The notes: a model not told the origin generated them from the sequence alone. A stretch of 11,276 nt of DNA from JAAYHV01 sp035268985 (GCA_035268985.1 DATFJV010000117.1:1-11276); one strand, 5' to 3'. Numbered from the stretch's first letter, positions 1-7,788 are shown. Program-made: numbers and translations.

Positions 1-471
1 GAAGAATTGAAACCTTTTAACGGAACTAAGGTTATTGCGACAGGTCTATTATCAGAGCCTGTTGAAATACTTGATATTTTTGATGAGAACAATATAGCTG
101 TTATGGGTGATGATTTGGCCCAGGAATCAAGACAGTGGAGAACTATAGTTAACGACAATTCCGGAAACGTATGGAAGAAAATGGTTAGTAGAGTTGCTGA
201 TCAAAGGGGGGATACATTCTTCTATGAATACATGAAGTCCAGGGGAAATAGATTAATTGAAATGGTAAAGGACAAGAGCGCTGACGGAGTTGTGGTCTTT
301 ATGATGAAGTTTTGTGATCCCGAGGAGTACGACTATCCTATATATAAGCAGGAAGTTGAAGCTGCTGGGATACCAATACTTTATCTAGAGATAGACCAAC
401 AAATTACTTCATACGAGCAAATCAGGACCAGAATTCAAAGTTATTCTGAAATGCTAATGATGAGGAGGTAG
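1..471 (+). CDS. 2-hydroxyacyl-CoA dehydratase subunit, HgdB/BcrC type, 3' part only
   Basis: This is the C-terminal ~156 residues of a gene that begins before the window; the frame is already open at base 1, so a TTG at base 7 is not a real start. The sequence matches the end of the 2-hydroxyglutaryl-CoA dehydratase/benzoyl-CoA reductase subunit family. It has a GDDL segment after the central Rossmann-like domain, then FMMKFCDPEEYDYP, whose Cys (bases 313-315) corresponds to a conserved ligand of the [4Fe-4S] cluster, then the closing LEID...RIQSYSEML region. Family role: one half of the heterodimeric cytoplasmic enzyme that removes water from (R)-2-hydroxyacyl-CoA through a ketyl radical after one-electron activation. 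The activase gene follows after 3 nt, and its ribosome site lies inside this gene's last codons, so the two are translationally linked. Substrate cannot be read from this fragment; the partner subunit is presumably upstream. Confidence 0.88.
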   Translation, partial: EELKPFNGTKVIATGLLSEPVEILDIFDENNIAVMGDDLAQESRQWRTIVNDNSGNVWKKMVSRVADQRGDTFFYEYMKSRGNRLIEMVKDKSADGVVVFMMKFCDPEEYDYPIYKQEVEAAGIPILYLEIDQQITSYEQIRTRIQSYSEMLMMRR

Positions 472-474
472 TAT

Positions 475-1272
475 ATGTATTTAGGGATAGATATCGGTTC
501 ATCTTCATCTAAAGCTGTAGTTTTAAATGAAAAGAACGAAATTGCAGGTATTTCTGTTAAGAATCTCGGAACAGGCACAGATGCTCATAAAGAAGTGGTT
601 GCAGAAGCTTTATCAAACGCAGGAATAACAGAAGAATATATTAATTATACTGTTGTGACTGGATACGGAAGGGTTAATTACGATAAAGCTGATAGGCAGA
701 TTACAGAGATAACATGCCATGCTAAAGGTGTAGCCCACTATAATAATGATGTTAAAACTATCGTTGACATAGGTGGACAAGATTCAAAGGTAATCAAATT
801 AAACGAAAATATGCAAGTGGATAACTTTGTAATGAATGAAAAATGTGCTGCTGGCACAGGTCGCTTTTTAGAAGTTATGGCTAGAGTATTGGGCTGTAGC
901 TTGGATGATTTATCAGAAATGGCTAAAAAAGCAACTACTCAAATATCAATTAGTAGCGTATGTACAGTTTTTGCTGAAAGTGAAGTGATATCAAGGCTAT
1001 CAGGTGGAGAAAGCAGAGAAAATGTTGCAAGAGGTGCACACATTGCCATTGCAAAAAGGGTAATGGGCATGTGTAACAGAGTGGGCTATGCCCCTAAAGT
1101 AGTAATGACAGGTGGGGTAGCATTAAACGAGGATATGGTAGATGTTCTTTCTAATGAATTAGGTCTAGATATCGAAGTATTACCGAATTGTCAAGCAATA
1201 GGTGCTATAGGTGCAGCAACATTCGCCCATGATTTATATAAAAAAATGGAGGCTGATAATAATGCTAATTGA
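475..1272 (+). CDS. hgdC: 2-hydroxyacyl-CoA dehydratase activase (HgdC type, ASKHA ATPase)
   Basis: A 265-residue protein, close to the usual ~260 of the BadF/BadG/BcrA/BcrD family. It is a homodimeric iron-sulfur ATPase that injects one low-potential electron into the dehydratase at the cost of ATP. Visible signatures are the N-terminal phosphate loop GIDIGSSSSKAVV (4-16), VDIGGQDSKVI (97-107), EKCAAGTGRF (122-131), SSVCTVFAESEV (160-171) and MTGGVALN (211-218). Cys124 and Cys163 sit 39 residues apart, as do the two cysteines (127 and 166 in the Acidaminococcus protein) with which each subunit holds the [4Fe-4S] cluster shared across the dimer. The ATG at 475 follows GAGGAGG (462-468) at good spacing. 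Its stop overlaps the start of the next gene by 11 nt. Family assignment is very secure; which hydroxyacyl-CoA dehydratase it serves is inferred from adjacency. Confidence 0.95.
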   Translation: MYLGIDIGSSSSKAVVLNEKNEIAGISVKNLGTGTDAHKEVVAEALSNAGITEEYINYTVVTGYGRVNYDKADRQITEITCHAKGVAHYNNDVKTIVDIGGQDSKVIKLNENMQVDNFVMNEKCAAGTGRFLEVMARVLGCSLDDLSEMAKKATTQISISSVCTVFAESEVISRLSGGESRENVARGAHIAIAKRVMGMCNRVGYAPKVVMTGGVALNEDMVDVLSNELGLDIEVLPNCQAIGAIGAATFAHDLYKKMEADNNAN

Positions 1273-1693
1273 CAAAGAAGGTATAAAAAAGATTATCCCT
1301 CATAGAGACCCAATGCTTTTAATAGACAAGGTTTTGTATTTGGAAGAGGAAAAATATATTAAAACAGAATTCTATGTATCTTCTGAAAGACAAATTTTTG
1401 AAGGGCATTTTCCGGAAGCCCCCGTTTTACCAGGAGTATATACTGTGGAAATTATGGCTCAAACTTCGGATGTATTAATATTATCTACTAAAAGATATGC
1501 AAATACTATACCTTTGTTTATCGGTATAGACAAAGTTAAATTCTTAAAAAAAATAGTCCCAGGTGATACTATTTTAATAACTTCTGAAATAGTAAAAGAG
1601 AACAAAGAAAAAGCGATAGTAACTTGCGAAGCAAAAGTATATAAAAATGATGAGGTAGCATGCATTGGTAACGTAACATTGGCTATGCGTTAA
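1262..1693 (+). CDS. fabZ: FabZ-like (3R)-hydroxyacyl dehydratase/hydratase, hot-dog fold
   Basis: A 143-residue single-domain hot-dog protein of normal FabZ length. The FabZ hallmarks are present: IPHRDPMLLID (12-22), then FEGHFPEAPVLPGV (46-59) with the catalytic His49, and VEIMAQ (62-67) with the catalytic Glu63. The FabZ family interconverts 3-hydroxyacyl and 2-enoyl thioesters, normally on ACP. Here it sits between an activase and a CoA-transferase, not in a fatty-acid gene cluster, so a CoA-ester substrate such as a 3-hydroxybutyryl- or 4-hydroxycrotonyl-type intermediate is plausible but unproven. I chose ATG 1262 because GGAGG (1248-1252) lies 9 nt upstream and this gives the standard family N-terminus. 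An in-frame ATG at 1211 would only add residues encoded inside the activase gene. Alternative reading: a housekeeping fabZ paralogue carried along in the operon. Confidence 0.85.
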   Translation: MLIDKEGIKKIIPHRDPMLLIDKVLYLEEEKYIKTEFYVSSERQIFEGHFPEAPVLPGVYTVEIMAQTSDVLILSTKRYANTIPLFIGIDKVKFLKKIVPGDTILITSEIVKENKEKAIVTCEAKVYKNDEVACIGNVTLAMR

Positions 1694-1719
1694 ATACATA
1701 TGAAGAAAGGACGAAGAAT

Positions 1720-3039
1720 ATGAATTGGAAAGAAATCTATAATAGCCGTTTAGTTACGGCCGAAGAAGCATTAAATCAAATAAAAAATGGGGAAGAGGTG
1801 GTGCCTTCCCATGCAGCAGATGAACCTCAACATTTATTTAAAAAACTGGTCGAGATGAAGGACCAATTTAAGGATGTGGGTATACTGCAGGGGCTTAATA
1901 TTGGCAATGCACCATATGCAGTGCCAGAATGTTATGGACATTTAAGAGTCGATTCATTCTTTTTAGGTAAAAATAATAGAGTTTGTTGTCAAGAAGGTAG
2001 AGGAGAAATAATACCGATGCACTTTTTTGCCCAACCTATAGCTATCAGAGATGGTTACGTGCCAGTTGACGTTGGACTTATTCAAGTTACTCCGCCGGAT
2101 GAAGATGGATATGTGTTTATGGGTACTTCATGTGACCAAACAAGAGCCATCGTTGAAAGAGCAAGAATAACCATAGCTCAGGTTAATAAAAATGTGCCTC
2201 ATATACTAGGCGAAACTAAATTGCATGTTTCTGAAATAGATTATTTTGTTGAATATGATGAAGACATATATGAACTGCCACTTATATCAAGTGATGATCC
2301 TATCGCTGAAAAAATAGGATATAATATTTCGACGATGATTGAAGATGGTTCGTGTCTACAAATGGGTCAAGGAACTGTTCCAAATGCCATACTGAAATTT
2401 TTAGAAAATAAAAAGGATTTGGGAATTCATACAGAAGTGTTTTCTGATAACCTAATTCATTTAATTGAAAAAGGTGTAGTTAATGGTAGCAAAAAGAGTT
2501 TATATCCAGGTAAAATAGTAGCTACTTTTGTACAAGGTACAAAAGACTTATATAAATATGTTGACTATAACCCTATTATTCAGCTTATGCCTGTAAACTA
2601 TACTAATAGTATTGGTAACATAGCGCAAAACGATAATGTAGTAGCAATTAATTCTGCTATTCAAGTTGATTTAATGGGACAAATTGTAGCGGATTCCATA
2701 GGTAGTAAGATGTTTTCTGGAGTCGGTGGACAGCAAGACTTTATTAGAGGTGCCGAAGAGTCATATCACGGCAAACCAATTATTGCATTACCGTCAACCG
2801 CAAAGAACGATAGTATATCTAGAATAGTAGCTGTATTAAAACCAGGAACACCTGTAACAACAACTAGAAATGACGTACATTATGTTGTCACTGAATATGG
2901 TATCGCAGATTTATTCGGTAAATCAATTACTGAGAGATGTGAACAACTTATAAACATAGCTCATCCTAAATTTAGAGAGCAGCTTAAGAAAGAGTTCGAT
3001 GAATATAGGAAGAGTGCAGGTCAAATATATATAAAATAA
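1720..3039 (+). CDS. abfT: CoA-transferase, 4-hydroxybutyrate/butyrate:acetate family
   Basis: A 439-residue protein, the usual length for the acetyl-CoA hydrolase/transferase family that includes 4-hydroxybutyrate CoA-transferase and butyryl-CoA:acetate CoA-transferase. These class I cytoplasmic enzymes move CoA between carboxylic acids through a glutamyl-CoA thioester. Glu239 in the motif GIHTEVFSD (235-243) aligns with the catalytic glutamate (Glu238 in the Clostridium aminobutyricum enzyme). The CoA-binding glycine motif GVGGQQDFIRGA is at 334-345, and VTEYGIADLFGKS lies near the C-terminus. Start ATG 1720 is preceded by GAAAGGA about 9 nt upstream. It lies 12 nt before abfD, as expected for a pair that activates and then dehydrates 4-hydroxybutyrate. 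In this operon it could also activate the 2-hydroxy acid for the HgdB-type enzyme, since no other CoA-transferase is in view. Exact acid substrate is inferred from context only. Confidence 0.9.
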   Translation: MNWKEIYNSRLVTAEEALNQIKNGEEVVPSHAADEPQHLFKKLVEMKDQFKDVGILQGLNIGNAPYAVPECYGHLRVDSFFLGKNNRVCCQEGRGEIIPMHFFAQPIAIRDGYVPVDVGLIQVTPPDEDGYVFMGTSCDQTRAIVERARITIAQVNKNVPHILGETKLHVSEIDYFVEYDEDIYELPLISSDDPIAEKIGYNISTMIEDGSCLQMGQGTVPNAILKFLENKKDLGIHTEVFSDNLIHLIEKGVVNGSKKSLYPGKIVATFVQGTKDLYKYVDYNPIIQLMPVNYTNSIGNIAQNDNVVAINSAIQVDLMGQIVADSIGSKMFSGVGGQQDFIRGAEESYHGKPIIALPSTAKNDSISRIVAVLKPGTPVTTTRNDVHYVVTEYGIADLFGKSITERCEQLINIAHPKFREQLKKEFDEYRKSAGQIYIK

Positions 3040-3051
3040 TAGGAGGATGTT

Positions 3052-4530
3052 ATGACTATGATGACAGGGGCTCAATATATAGAGAGCTTAAGGAAACTTA
3101 ATACTAGAGTATATATGTTTGGTGAAAAAATAGATAATTGGGTGGATCATCCCATTATCAGACCATCAATTAACTGTGTGTCTATGACTTACGAATTAGC
3201 ACATAAACCTGAATATGAAGATTTAATGACAGCAACTTCTCATATGACAGGAGAAAAGGTTAATAGGTTTACTAATATTCACCAAAACACTGAAGATTTG
3301 AAGAAAAAAGTAAAAATGCAAAGATTACTTGGCCAACAAACTGCAAGTTGTTTTCAAAGATGCGTGGGGATGGATGCATTTAATGCAGAGTATTCAACAA
3401 CATATGAAATAGATGAAAAATACGGAACTAAATATCATGATAACTTTAAAGAATTTCTTAAGATGGTACAAAGGGAAGATTTAACAGTTGATGGTTGTAT
3501 GACAGATCCAAAGGGAAACAGAGGAAAAGCTCCCCATGATCAAGATGATTTAGATTTATTCCTAAGAATTGTCGAAAGACGTGAAGACGGAATAGTCGTA
3601 AGAGGCGCAAAATGCCACCAGACTGGTTCAATCAACTCTCATTGGCATCTAATTATGCCTACAATATCAATGGGCCCTGATGACAAAGATTATGCGGTTT
3701 CTTTCGCATGTCCCAGTGATGCAGAAGGCATGTACATGATATACGGTAGACAATCATGTGATACAAGAAAGCTTGAAGAAGTATCTGACATTGATGTTGG
3801 TAACAGTCAGTTTGGCGGACAAGAAGCACTAGTAGTATTTGATGATGTATTTATTCCAAGTCAATATGTATTTATGGATGGTGAATTTGATTTTGCTGGT
3901 ATGCTTATTGAAAGGTTCGCAGGTTTTCATAGACAGTCATATGGTGGTTGCAAAGTTGGAGTAGGTGATGTTGTAATAGGAGCTGCAGCCTTAGCGGCTG
4001 AATATAACGGAGTTGAAAAAGCTTCTGCAGTTAAAGATAAACTAATTGAAATGATACATTTAAATGAAACATTATATAGCTGTGGATTAGCTTGCTCCAC
4101 AGAAGGACATAAAACATCATCTGGTGGATATCTAATAGATCTACTACTTGCCAATGTATGTAAGCAAAATATTACTAGGTTTCCTTATGAAATCGTAAGA
4201 TTAGCTGAAGATATAGCTGGTGGAATGATGGTTACCCTTCCTTCACAAAAAGACTTTAGTTCCGACATAAAGGTTGGAAGAAATGGTGAAACGATCGGTG
4301 ATATTTGCGAAAAGTACTTTGTGGGTAACGGAATATGTTCTACTGAAGATAGAATTAGAGTAATGAGGCTTTTAGAAAACCTATGCTTAGGTACAGCAGC
4401 AGTTGGGTACAGAACAGAATCTATGCATGGAGCAGGTTCTCCACAGGCGCAAAGAATAATGATTGCAAGACAGGGTAATATCCAAGGAAAGAAAGAATTG
4501 GCGAAGGCAATCGCAAAAATAGAAAAATAA
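3052..4530 (+). CDS. abfD: 4-hydroxybutyryl-CoA dehydratase / vinylacetyl-CoA isomerase (AbfD)
   Basis: A 492-residue flavin and [4Fe-4S] enzyme that converts 4-hydroxybutyryl-CoA to crotonyl-CoA through a substrate radical and also isomerises vinylacetyl-CoA. The sequence is closely similar from end to end to the C. aminobutyricum enzyme as I recall it. It keeps all four cluster ligands in one-residue register shift: Cys100 and Cys104 (ASCFQRCVGMDAFN), His293 and Cys300 (FHRQSYGGCKVG). Also present are Tyr297, Glu258 (GGQEAL) and Glu456 (YRTESMHGAGSPQ), matching active-site residues. These ligands separate it from the flavin-only HpaB hydroxylases of the same superfamily, which lack the cluster. 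The start is ambiguous: AGGAGG (3041-3046) lies 5 nt from ATG 3052 and 11 nt from ATG 3058; the latter gives MMTGAQYIES, the known family N-terminus. Last gene of the operon, followed by a terminator. Confidence 0.96.
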   Translation: MTMMTGAQYIESLRKLNTRVYMFGEKIDNWVDHPIIRPSINCVSMTYELAHKPEYEDLMTATSHMTGEKVNRFTNIHQNTEDLKKKVKMQRLLGQQTASCFQRCVGMDAFNAEYSTTYEIDEKYGTKYHDNFKEFLKMVQREDLTVDGCMTDPKGNRGKAPHDQDDLDLFLRIVERREDGIVVRGAKCHQTGSINSHWHLIMPTISMGPDDKDYAVSFACPSDAEGMYMIYGRQSCDTRKLEEVSDIDVGNSQFGGQEALVVFDDVFIPSQYVFMDGEFDFAGMLIERFAGFHRQSYGGCKVGVGDVVIGAAALAAEYNGVEKASAVKDKLIEMIHLNETLYSCGLACSTEGHKTSSGGYLIDLLLANVCKQNITRFPYEIVRLAEDIAGGMMVTLPSQKDFSSDIKVGRNGETIGDICEKYFVGNGICSTEDRIRVMRLLENLCLGTAAVGYRTESMHGAGSPQAQRIMIARQGNIQGKKELAKAIAKIEK

Positions 4531-4566
4531 TAATACTAGTAATTAATTATTACACTCCTTTAAAAT

Positions 4567-4608
4567 CAGTCAAGCCGGAACTAAAAAGTTATGGTTTGAC
4601 TGTTTTTT
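4567..4608 (+). terminator. Rho-independent terminator after abfD
   Basis: CAGTCAAGCC (4567-4576) pairs with GGTTTGACTG (4593-4602), with one G-U pair. A smaller inner stem AACT/AGTT is possible inside the loop, and six T residues (4603-4608) follow. It is placed 37 nt after the abfD stop, so it ends the plus-strand operon. Confidence 0.9.
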
Positions 4609-4638
4609 AATGTGCATAAATATGGTTTCTAATATTAA

Positions 4639-4674
4639 AAAAGCTTGGGTATATTGATATTAACCCAAGCTTTT
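4639..4674 (-). terminator. Terminator of the TRAP operon, probably bidirectional
   Basis: A perfect 12-bp inverted repeat, AAAAGCTTGGGT (4639-4650) with ACCCAAGCTTTT (4663-4674), has a 12-nt loop. On the minus strand the stem runs into a T tract (complement of 4637-4642), about 20 nt past the dctM stop. On the plus strand it ends in TTTT, so it can also catch read-through from abfD. Confidence 0.85.
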
Positions 4675-4694
4675 AGTAAACACGATTTAAATTA

Positions 4695-5993
4695 CTATAT
4701 TAAATTAGGTAAGAATAATGCAAATGACGGAACATAAGTAGTGACCATAAGTACTATGAACGCTGCTATGTAAAATGGTACCATGTGTGGTAGTACTTCA
4801 TCCATATTCAGTTTTCCCACCTTACAACCCACGAACAGATTAGCTGCAAACGGAGGAGTGATCATTCCGATTTCTAAGTTAAGTAGCATAATCGCTGCAA
4901 AGTGAATAGGGTCAACATTAAATGATATTGCTACAGGAATAAGTATCGGTCCTAACAGTAGTATACTACTGTTTGTTTCCATAAACATTCCTACTATGAT
5001 TAATAGTATGTTTAATATTAGTAAAAATACGATTTTTGAATCTGTAAATTCTAGCATAGTGTTTGTTAACATTTCTGGTATTCTAGTAAAGGTAACCATC
5101 TTACCGGCAACAGCAGCAAATACATTAAGCATAGCTATTGTCGCTGAAGTTACAGCAGCATCTTTAACTAATAGAGTAAATTTCTTTTTGGGCCATCCCA
5201 TTTTTTTAAGTGGTAATATTACCCAACCTACTAATAGACCGTAAGCCACGGCAACTGCCCCTGCTTCAGTAGGTGTAAACACACCGCCATATATGCCGTA
5301 GAATATAATAACAGGCATCATAAGAGCTATTGATGAAGCCCAAGTAGCTTTAGCTATACCAAGGGTATACTCTTTAAGTACAAGTGGATCTTTATTTTTT
5401 GGTTCTTTTTTCCCGTAATAGAAGTAATTGATAATAATATACAATAGTCCCAATAAGAGCCCAGGGGTTATAGTACACAGCCATACTTTCATCAAGTTTT
5501 GTCCAGACATCATAGCATATATAATTCCAGGTATTGAAGGTGGTATCAATATGCCTAGGAAACCACAAGCCGATATTAGTGCTGTACCATACTTTTTATC
5601 ATAACCTTCTTTTTCAAGTTCAGGAAGCATCATGCCGCCTATACCTGAGATAGTTGCTAGTGAAGAACCTGTAATTGCGCCAAATAGCATACAAGTTACA
5701 ACAGTAACTGCTCCTGCAGCACCCCTAAGTCTTCCTATAATTGATTTTGAGAAAGACATAATTGCAGTTGCGATTCCAGTGGCGGCCATAAGGTCTCCAG
5801 CGAATATGAATGCAGGGATTGCCAACCAAGTGAAAATATTTAGTGAATTAGCCACTGACATAGGGACTGATAATATGTTTAAGTCTGCATATATCATAGT
5901 AGAAACAGCAGCTATACCCATAGCGAAAGGTATTGGAACTCTAATAAGTCCTAGACCTAAAAATAATAAAAGGAATATTCCAAGATAAATCAT
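4695..5993 (-). CDS. dctM: TRAP transporter large permease (DctM family)
   Basis: A 432-residue, strongly hydrophobic membrane protein of normal DctM length (~430), with about a dozen hydrophobic segments. It is the ion-coupled translocation subunit that takes substrate from the DctP binding protein. Family motifs are GAITGSSLATISGIGG (105-120), GFLGILIPPSIPGIIY (144-159), GGVFTPTEAGAVAV (236-249) and the C-terminal repeat MITPPFAANLFV (377-388). The two PP-containing re-entrant hairpin motifs reflect the internal inverted repeat of the family. Its ATG overlaps the dctQ stop in an ATGA arrangement, with AAAGGAGGTG just upstream (about 6003-6010 on this strand), so the two permease subunits are translationally coupled. 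Substrate is probably a carboxylate, as for nearly all TRAP systems; its identity is inferred only from the neighbouring genes. Confidence 0.95.
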   Translation of the reverse strand: MIYLGIFLLLFLGLGLIRVPIPFAMGIAAVSTMIYADLNILSVPMSVANSLNIFTWLAIPAFIFAGDLMAATGIATAIMSFSKSIIGRLRGAAGAVTVVTCMLFGAITGSSLATISGIGGMMLPELEKEGYDKKYGTALISACGFLGILIPPSIPGIIYAMMSGQNLMKVWLCTITPGLLLGLLYIIINYFYYGKKEPKNKDPLVLKEYTLGIAKATWASSIALMMPVIIFYGIYGGVFTPTEAGAVAVAYGLLVGWVILPLKKMGWPKKKFTLLVKDAAVTSATIAMLNVFAAVAGKMVTFTRIPEMLTNTMLEFTDSKIVFLLILNILLIIVGMFMETNSSILLLGPILIPVAISFNVDPIHFAAIMLLNLEIGMITPPFAANLFVGCKVGKLNMDEVLPHMVPFYIAAFIVLMVTTYVPSFALFLPNLI

Positions 5994-6535
5994 TGTGCCA
6001 CACCTCCTTTTAATGTATTTTTAATATCAATTATTTTTTCCAATAAGTTCAATGCATAATGTAGTACTATTAATGCACCTGAAATAACAATAGGTAGGTA
6101 AACGATCCACATAGGCCATTGCATAGCAACTGTTAGCATTTCCCCTTCTTTAGTTGTTAGCATGTAATCTCCCACAGCTGTGGTAACGTAATACCAAAAG
6201 TATCCGCAAATACCAAAGGCGAATATATCTAATATATCAAGAGTTAAAGTTATTTTCTTTTCATTGTGTTTGAAAATCTTATTAAATAATAGTGGTATTA
6301 TGTTAATTGTTATGTGTTCAGTTTTTCTTACAGCTACAGCGGCACCAGTAAAACTAACACCTATATATACAAATCTTACGATTTCCTCGGCCCAAGCTAA
6401 AGGCATGTTTAAGACATATCTTAAAAGAACTTGTATTAATAATAGGCTAAGCATTATTAAAAATGAAATCCACGTAACTTGTTCCTCAACCCAACATATA
6501 CCATCTCCAATTTTTTGGACTTTATTTTTTCTCAT
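5990..6535 (-). CDS. dctQ: TRAP transporter small permease (DctQ family)
   Basis: A 181-residue membrane protein with four hydrophobic segments at roughly 20-42, 50-70, 97-120 and 141-163, the standard DctQ topology. The family signature PLAWAEEIVRF lies at 45-55, between helices 1 and 2, followed by FTGAAVAVRKTEHI (62-75). DctQ forms a complex with the large permease in the cytoplasmic membrane. Start ATG (6533-6535) has AAGGAG upstream at about 6543-6548. It is followed with a 4-nt overlap by dctM and separated from dctP by a 166-nt gap that contains a hairpin, so expression is probably lower than that of dctP. Confidence 0.93.
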   Translation of the reverse strand: MRKNKVQKIGDGICWVEEQVTWISFLIMLSLLLIQVLLRYVLNMPLAWAEEIVRFVYIGVSFTGAAVAVRKTEHITINIIPLLFNKIFKHNEKKITLTLDILDIFAFGICGYFWYYVTTAVGDYMLTTKEGEMLTVAMQWPMWIVYLPIVISGALIVLHYALNLLEKIIDIKNTLKGGVAQ

Positions 6536-6645
6536 AATGGTACTCCTTAAAATTTATTTTTTCGTATTTGTATCATTTTAATGTTTGCGAATATCAAATA
6601 TGAAGTTAATAATATAACTAAATGAAGATTCAATTCTTAAAACAA

Positions 6646-6676
6646 TACAGTAGCCGGCATTTGCTCAGCTACTGTA
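6646..6676 (-). terminator. Intercistronic hairpin between dctP and dctQ (attenuator or mRNA stabiliser)
   Basis: TACAGTAGC (6646-6654) and GCTACTGTA (6668-6676) form a perfect 9-bp stem with a 13-nt loop. On the minus strand it begins 26 nt after the dctP stop and is followed by TTGTTTTAAG, a weak U-rich run. This could be a partial terminator or a 3'-end stabiliser, either of which would give more binding protein than permease. The rest of the 166-nt gap shows only the dctQ ribosome site and no convincing promoter. Confidence 0.6.
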
Positions 6677-6701
6677 CTTAATAAATTCAGTCTAAATCTA
6701 A

Positions 6702-7721
6702 TTAATTTAAACCTGCTTCTTCTAAGATTCTAGCAACCGCTTCTTGGTCGTAATATTGTGTAATGTCTTCATCTTGCCATACTTTTTCAGCTGCAGCTCT
6801 CATCGCTTCGTCCAAGCTATCTGTAGTTTCGATGATAGTTACTCCTGAAGCTTCCATTTCTTCAACCATCGACTTAGTACTAGCTCTTACAGCTGCTGTA
6901 ACATCTTCACTGTAAGCTGTAGCAGCGTCTAAAAGAATTGTCTGTTGTTCTTCGGTTAAGCTATCAAACTTATCAGGATTAAAATAGATACCTGCTGGTG
7001 CATAAGCGTGGTTAGTCTTAGTCATGTAATCTTGGAATTGATAAAGATTAGCTGTGTAAGAAAGCACAGGTCCATTATCTTGTCCAGCTACAACACCCTG
7101 CTGTAAAGCAGATGGTAAATCTGTGAATGCTATAGGTGTAGGTGTAGTTCCTAAGTTAGTAAAGAAAGAAATGTAAATAGGAGCTTCTGGAACTCTTAAT
7201 TTCATACCTTCTAAATCCTCTGGAGTTTCAATAGGTTTAACTGAATTTGTCATCCATCTAAAATCACAATCAGTCCATCCTAGAACCATAAGGCCTTTTT
7301 CTTCACATAATTCTGTTGCTCTTTCGCCCATCCAACCGTTAAAGAATAGTTCGTCTACTTCGTCTAAACTTGTCATAAGGTAAGGTAGGTTAAGAAAACC
7401 TAATTCAGTAACTACTGCGTCTGTACCTACGGTAGAGTTAACACTCATATCCAATGTACCAGTAACTACTGCTTCTACATGTTCTTTGTCACTTCCGTGA
7501 ACTCCGCCGAAATCCAGTGCAACTTCTATACTGCCACCAGAGTTTTCTTCTACAGCTTCTTTAAAATTTTGAGCTTCTAAATACCAATCATGTGTTGTAG
7601 AAACTGTTGAGCCAAAATGTATTACCACTGGTTCAGTTCCATCACCTTCACTACTATCACCACATGCTGCTAATGATAGAACCATAATCATTGATAAAGC
7701 AATAATCAATAACTTCTTCAT
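6702..7721 (-). CDS. dctP: TRAP transporter solute-binding lipoprotein (DctP family)
   Basis: A 339-residue extracytoplasmic binding protein. It begins with a lipoprotein signal: positive MKK, a hydrophobic stretch, and lipobox LAAC with the lipid-anchored Cys20, followed by an acidic, serine-rich linker. This is the usual form in Gram-positive bacteria. Family landmarks are FRWMTNS (154-160), the MKLRVPEAP segment (173-181) with Arg176, the arginine that clamps a substrate carboxylate, and TPTPIAFTDLPSALQQGVVAGQDN (193-216). In many homologues the last part reads GVVDGQEN; here the Asp is Ala212. The protein is first in its operon, reading away from a sigma-54 promoter, with AGGAGG about 10 nt before the ATG. 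Ligand is probably a hydroxylated carboxylate that feeds the divergent dehydratase genes, which is inference from position and shared control. Confidence 0.95.
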   Translation of the reverse strand: MKKLLIIALSMIMVLSLAACGDSSEGDGTEPVVIHFGSTVSTTHDWYLEAQNFKEAVEENSGGSIEVALDFGGVHGSDKEHVEAVVTGTLDMSVNSTVGTDAVVTELGFLNLPYLMTSLDEVDELFFNGWMGERATELCEEKGLMVLGWTDCDFRWMTNSVKPIETPEDLEGMKLRVPEAPIYISFFTNLGTTPTPIAFTDLPSALQQGVVAGQDNGPVLSYTANLYQFQDYMTKTNHAYAPAGIYFNPDKFDSLTEEQQTILLDAATAYSEDVTAAVRASTKSMVEEMEASGVTIIETTDSLDEAMRAAAEKVWQDEDITQYYDQEAVARILEEAGLN

Positions 7722-7788
7722 ATTAATTGTCCTCCTATTTAGTTAGTAATTTCGCATTTCATTTAATTGCGATACACTTTAATTAAAA

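Noticed and set aside
7..471. TTG at base 7 as the start of a 154-residue protein
   Set aside because: The frame is open to base 1, no ribosome site can be seen, and the protein is plainly the C-terminal part of a much longer dehydratase subunit.
1211..1261. Upstream in-frame ATG for the FabZ-like gene
   Set aside because: It lies within the activase coding sequence and adds a non-family extension, while ATG 1262 has GGAGG at the right distance and gives the standard N-terminus.
3052..4530. Annotation as 4-hydroxyphenylacetate 3-monooxygenase (HpaB)
   Set aside because: Same superfamily, but all four [4Fe-4S] ligands of 4-hydroxybutyryl-CoA dehydratase are present and the neighbouring gene is a CoA-transferase.
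4996..5988. Plus-strand open frames opposite dctM, and similar antisense frames elsewhere (for example 8915-9106, 9616-9880, 10879-11178 minus)
   Set aside because: They lie wholly opposite well-recognised genes, have no domain signature and no credible ribosome site.
6560..6640. A separate promoter for dctQM on the minus strand
   Set aside because: A TTGATA-like box is present but no -10 box at acceptable spacing; read-through from dctP is simpler.
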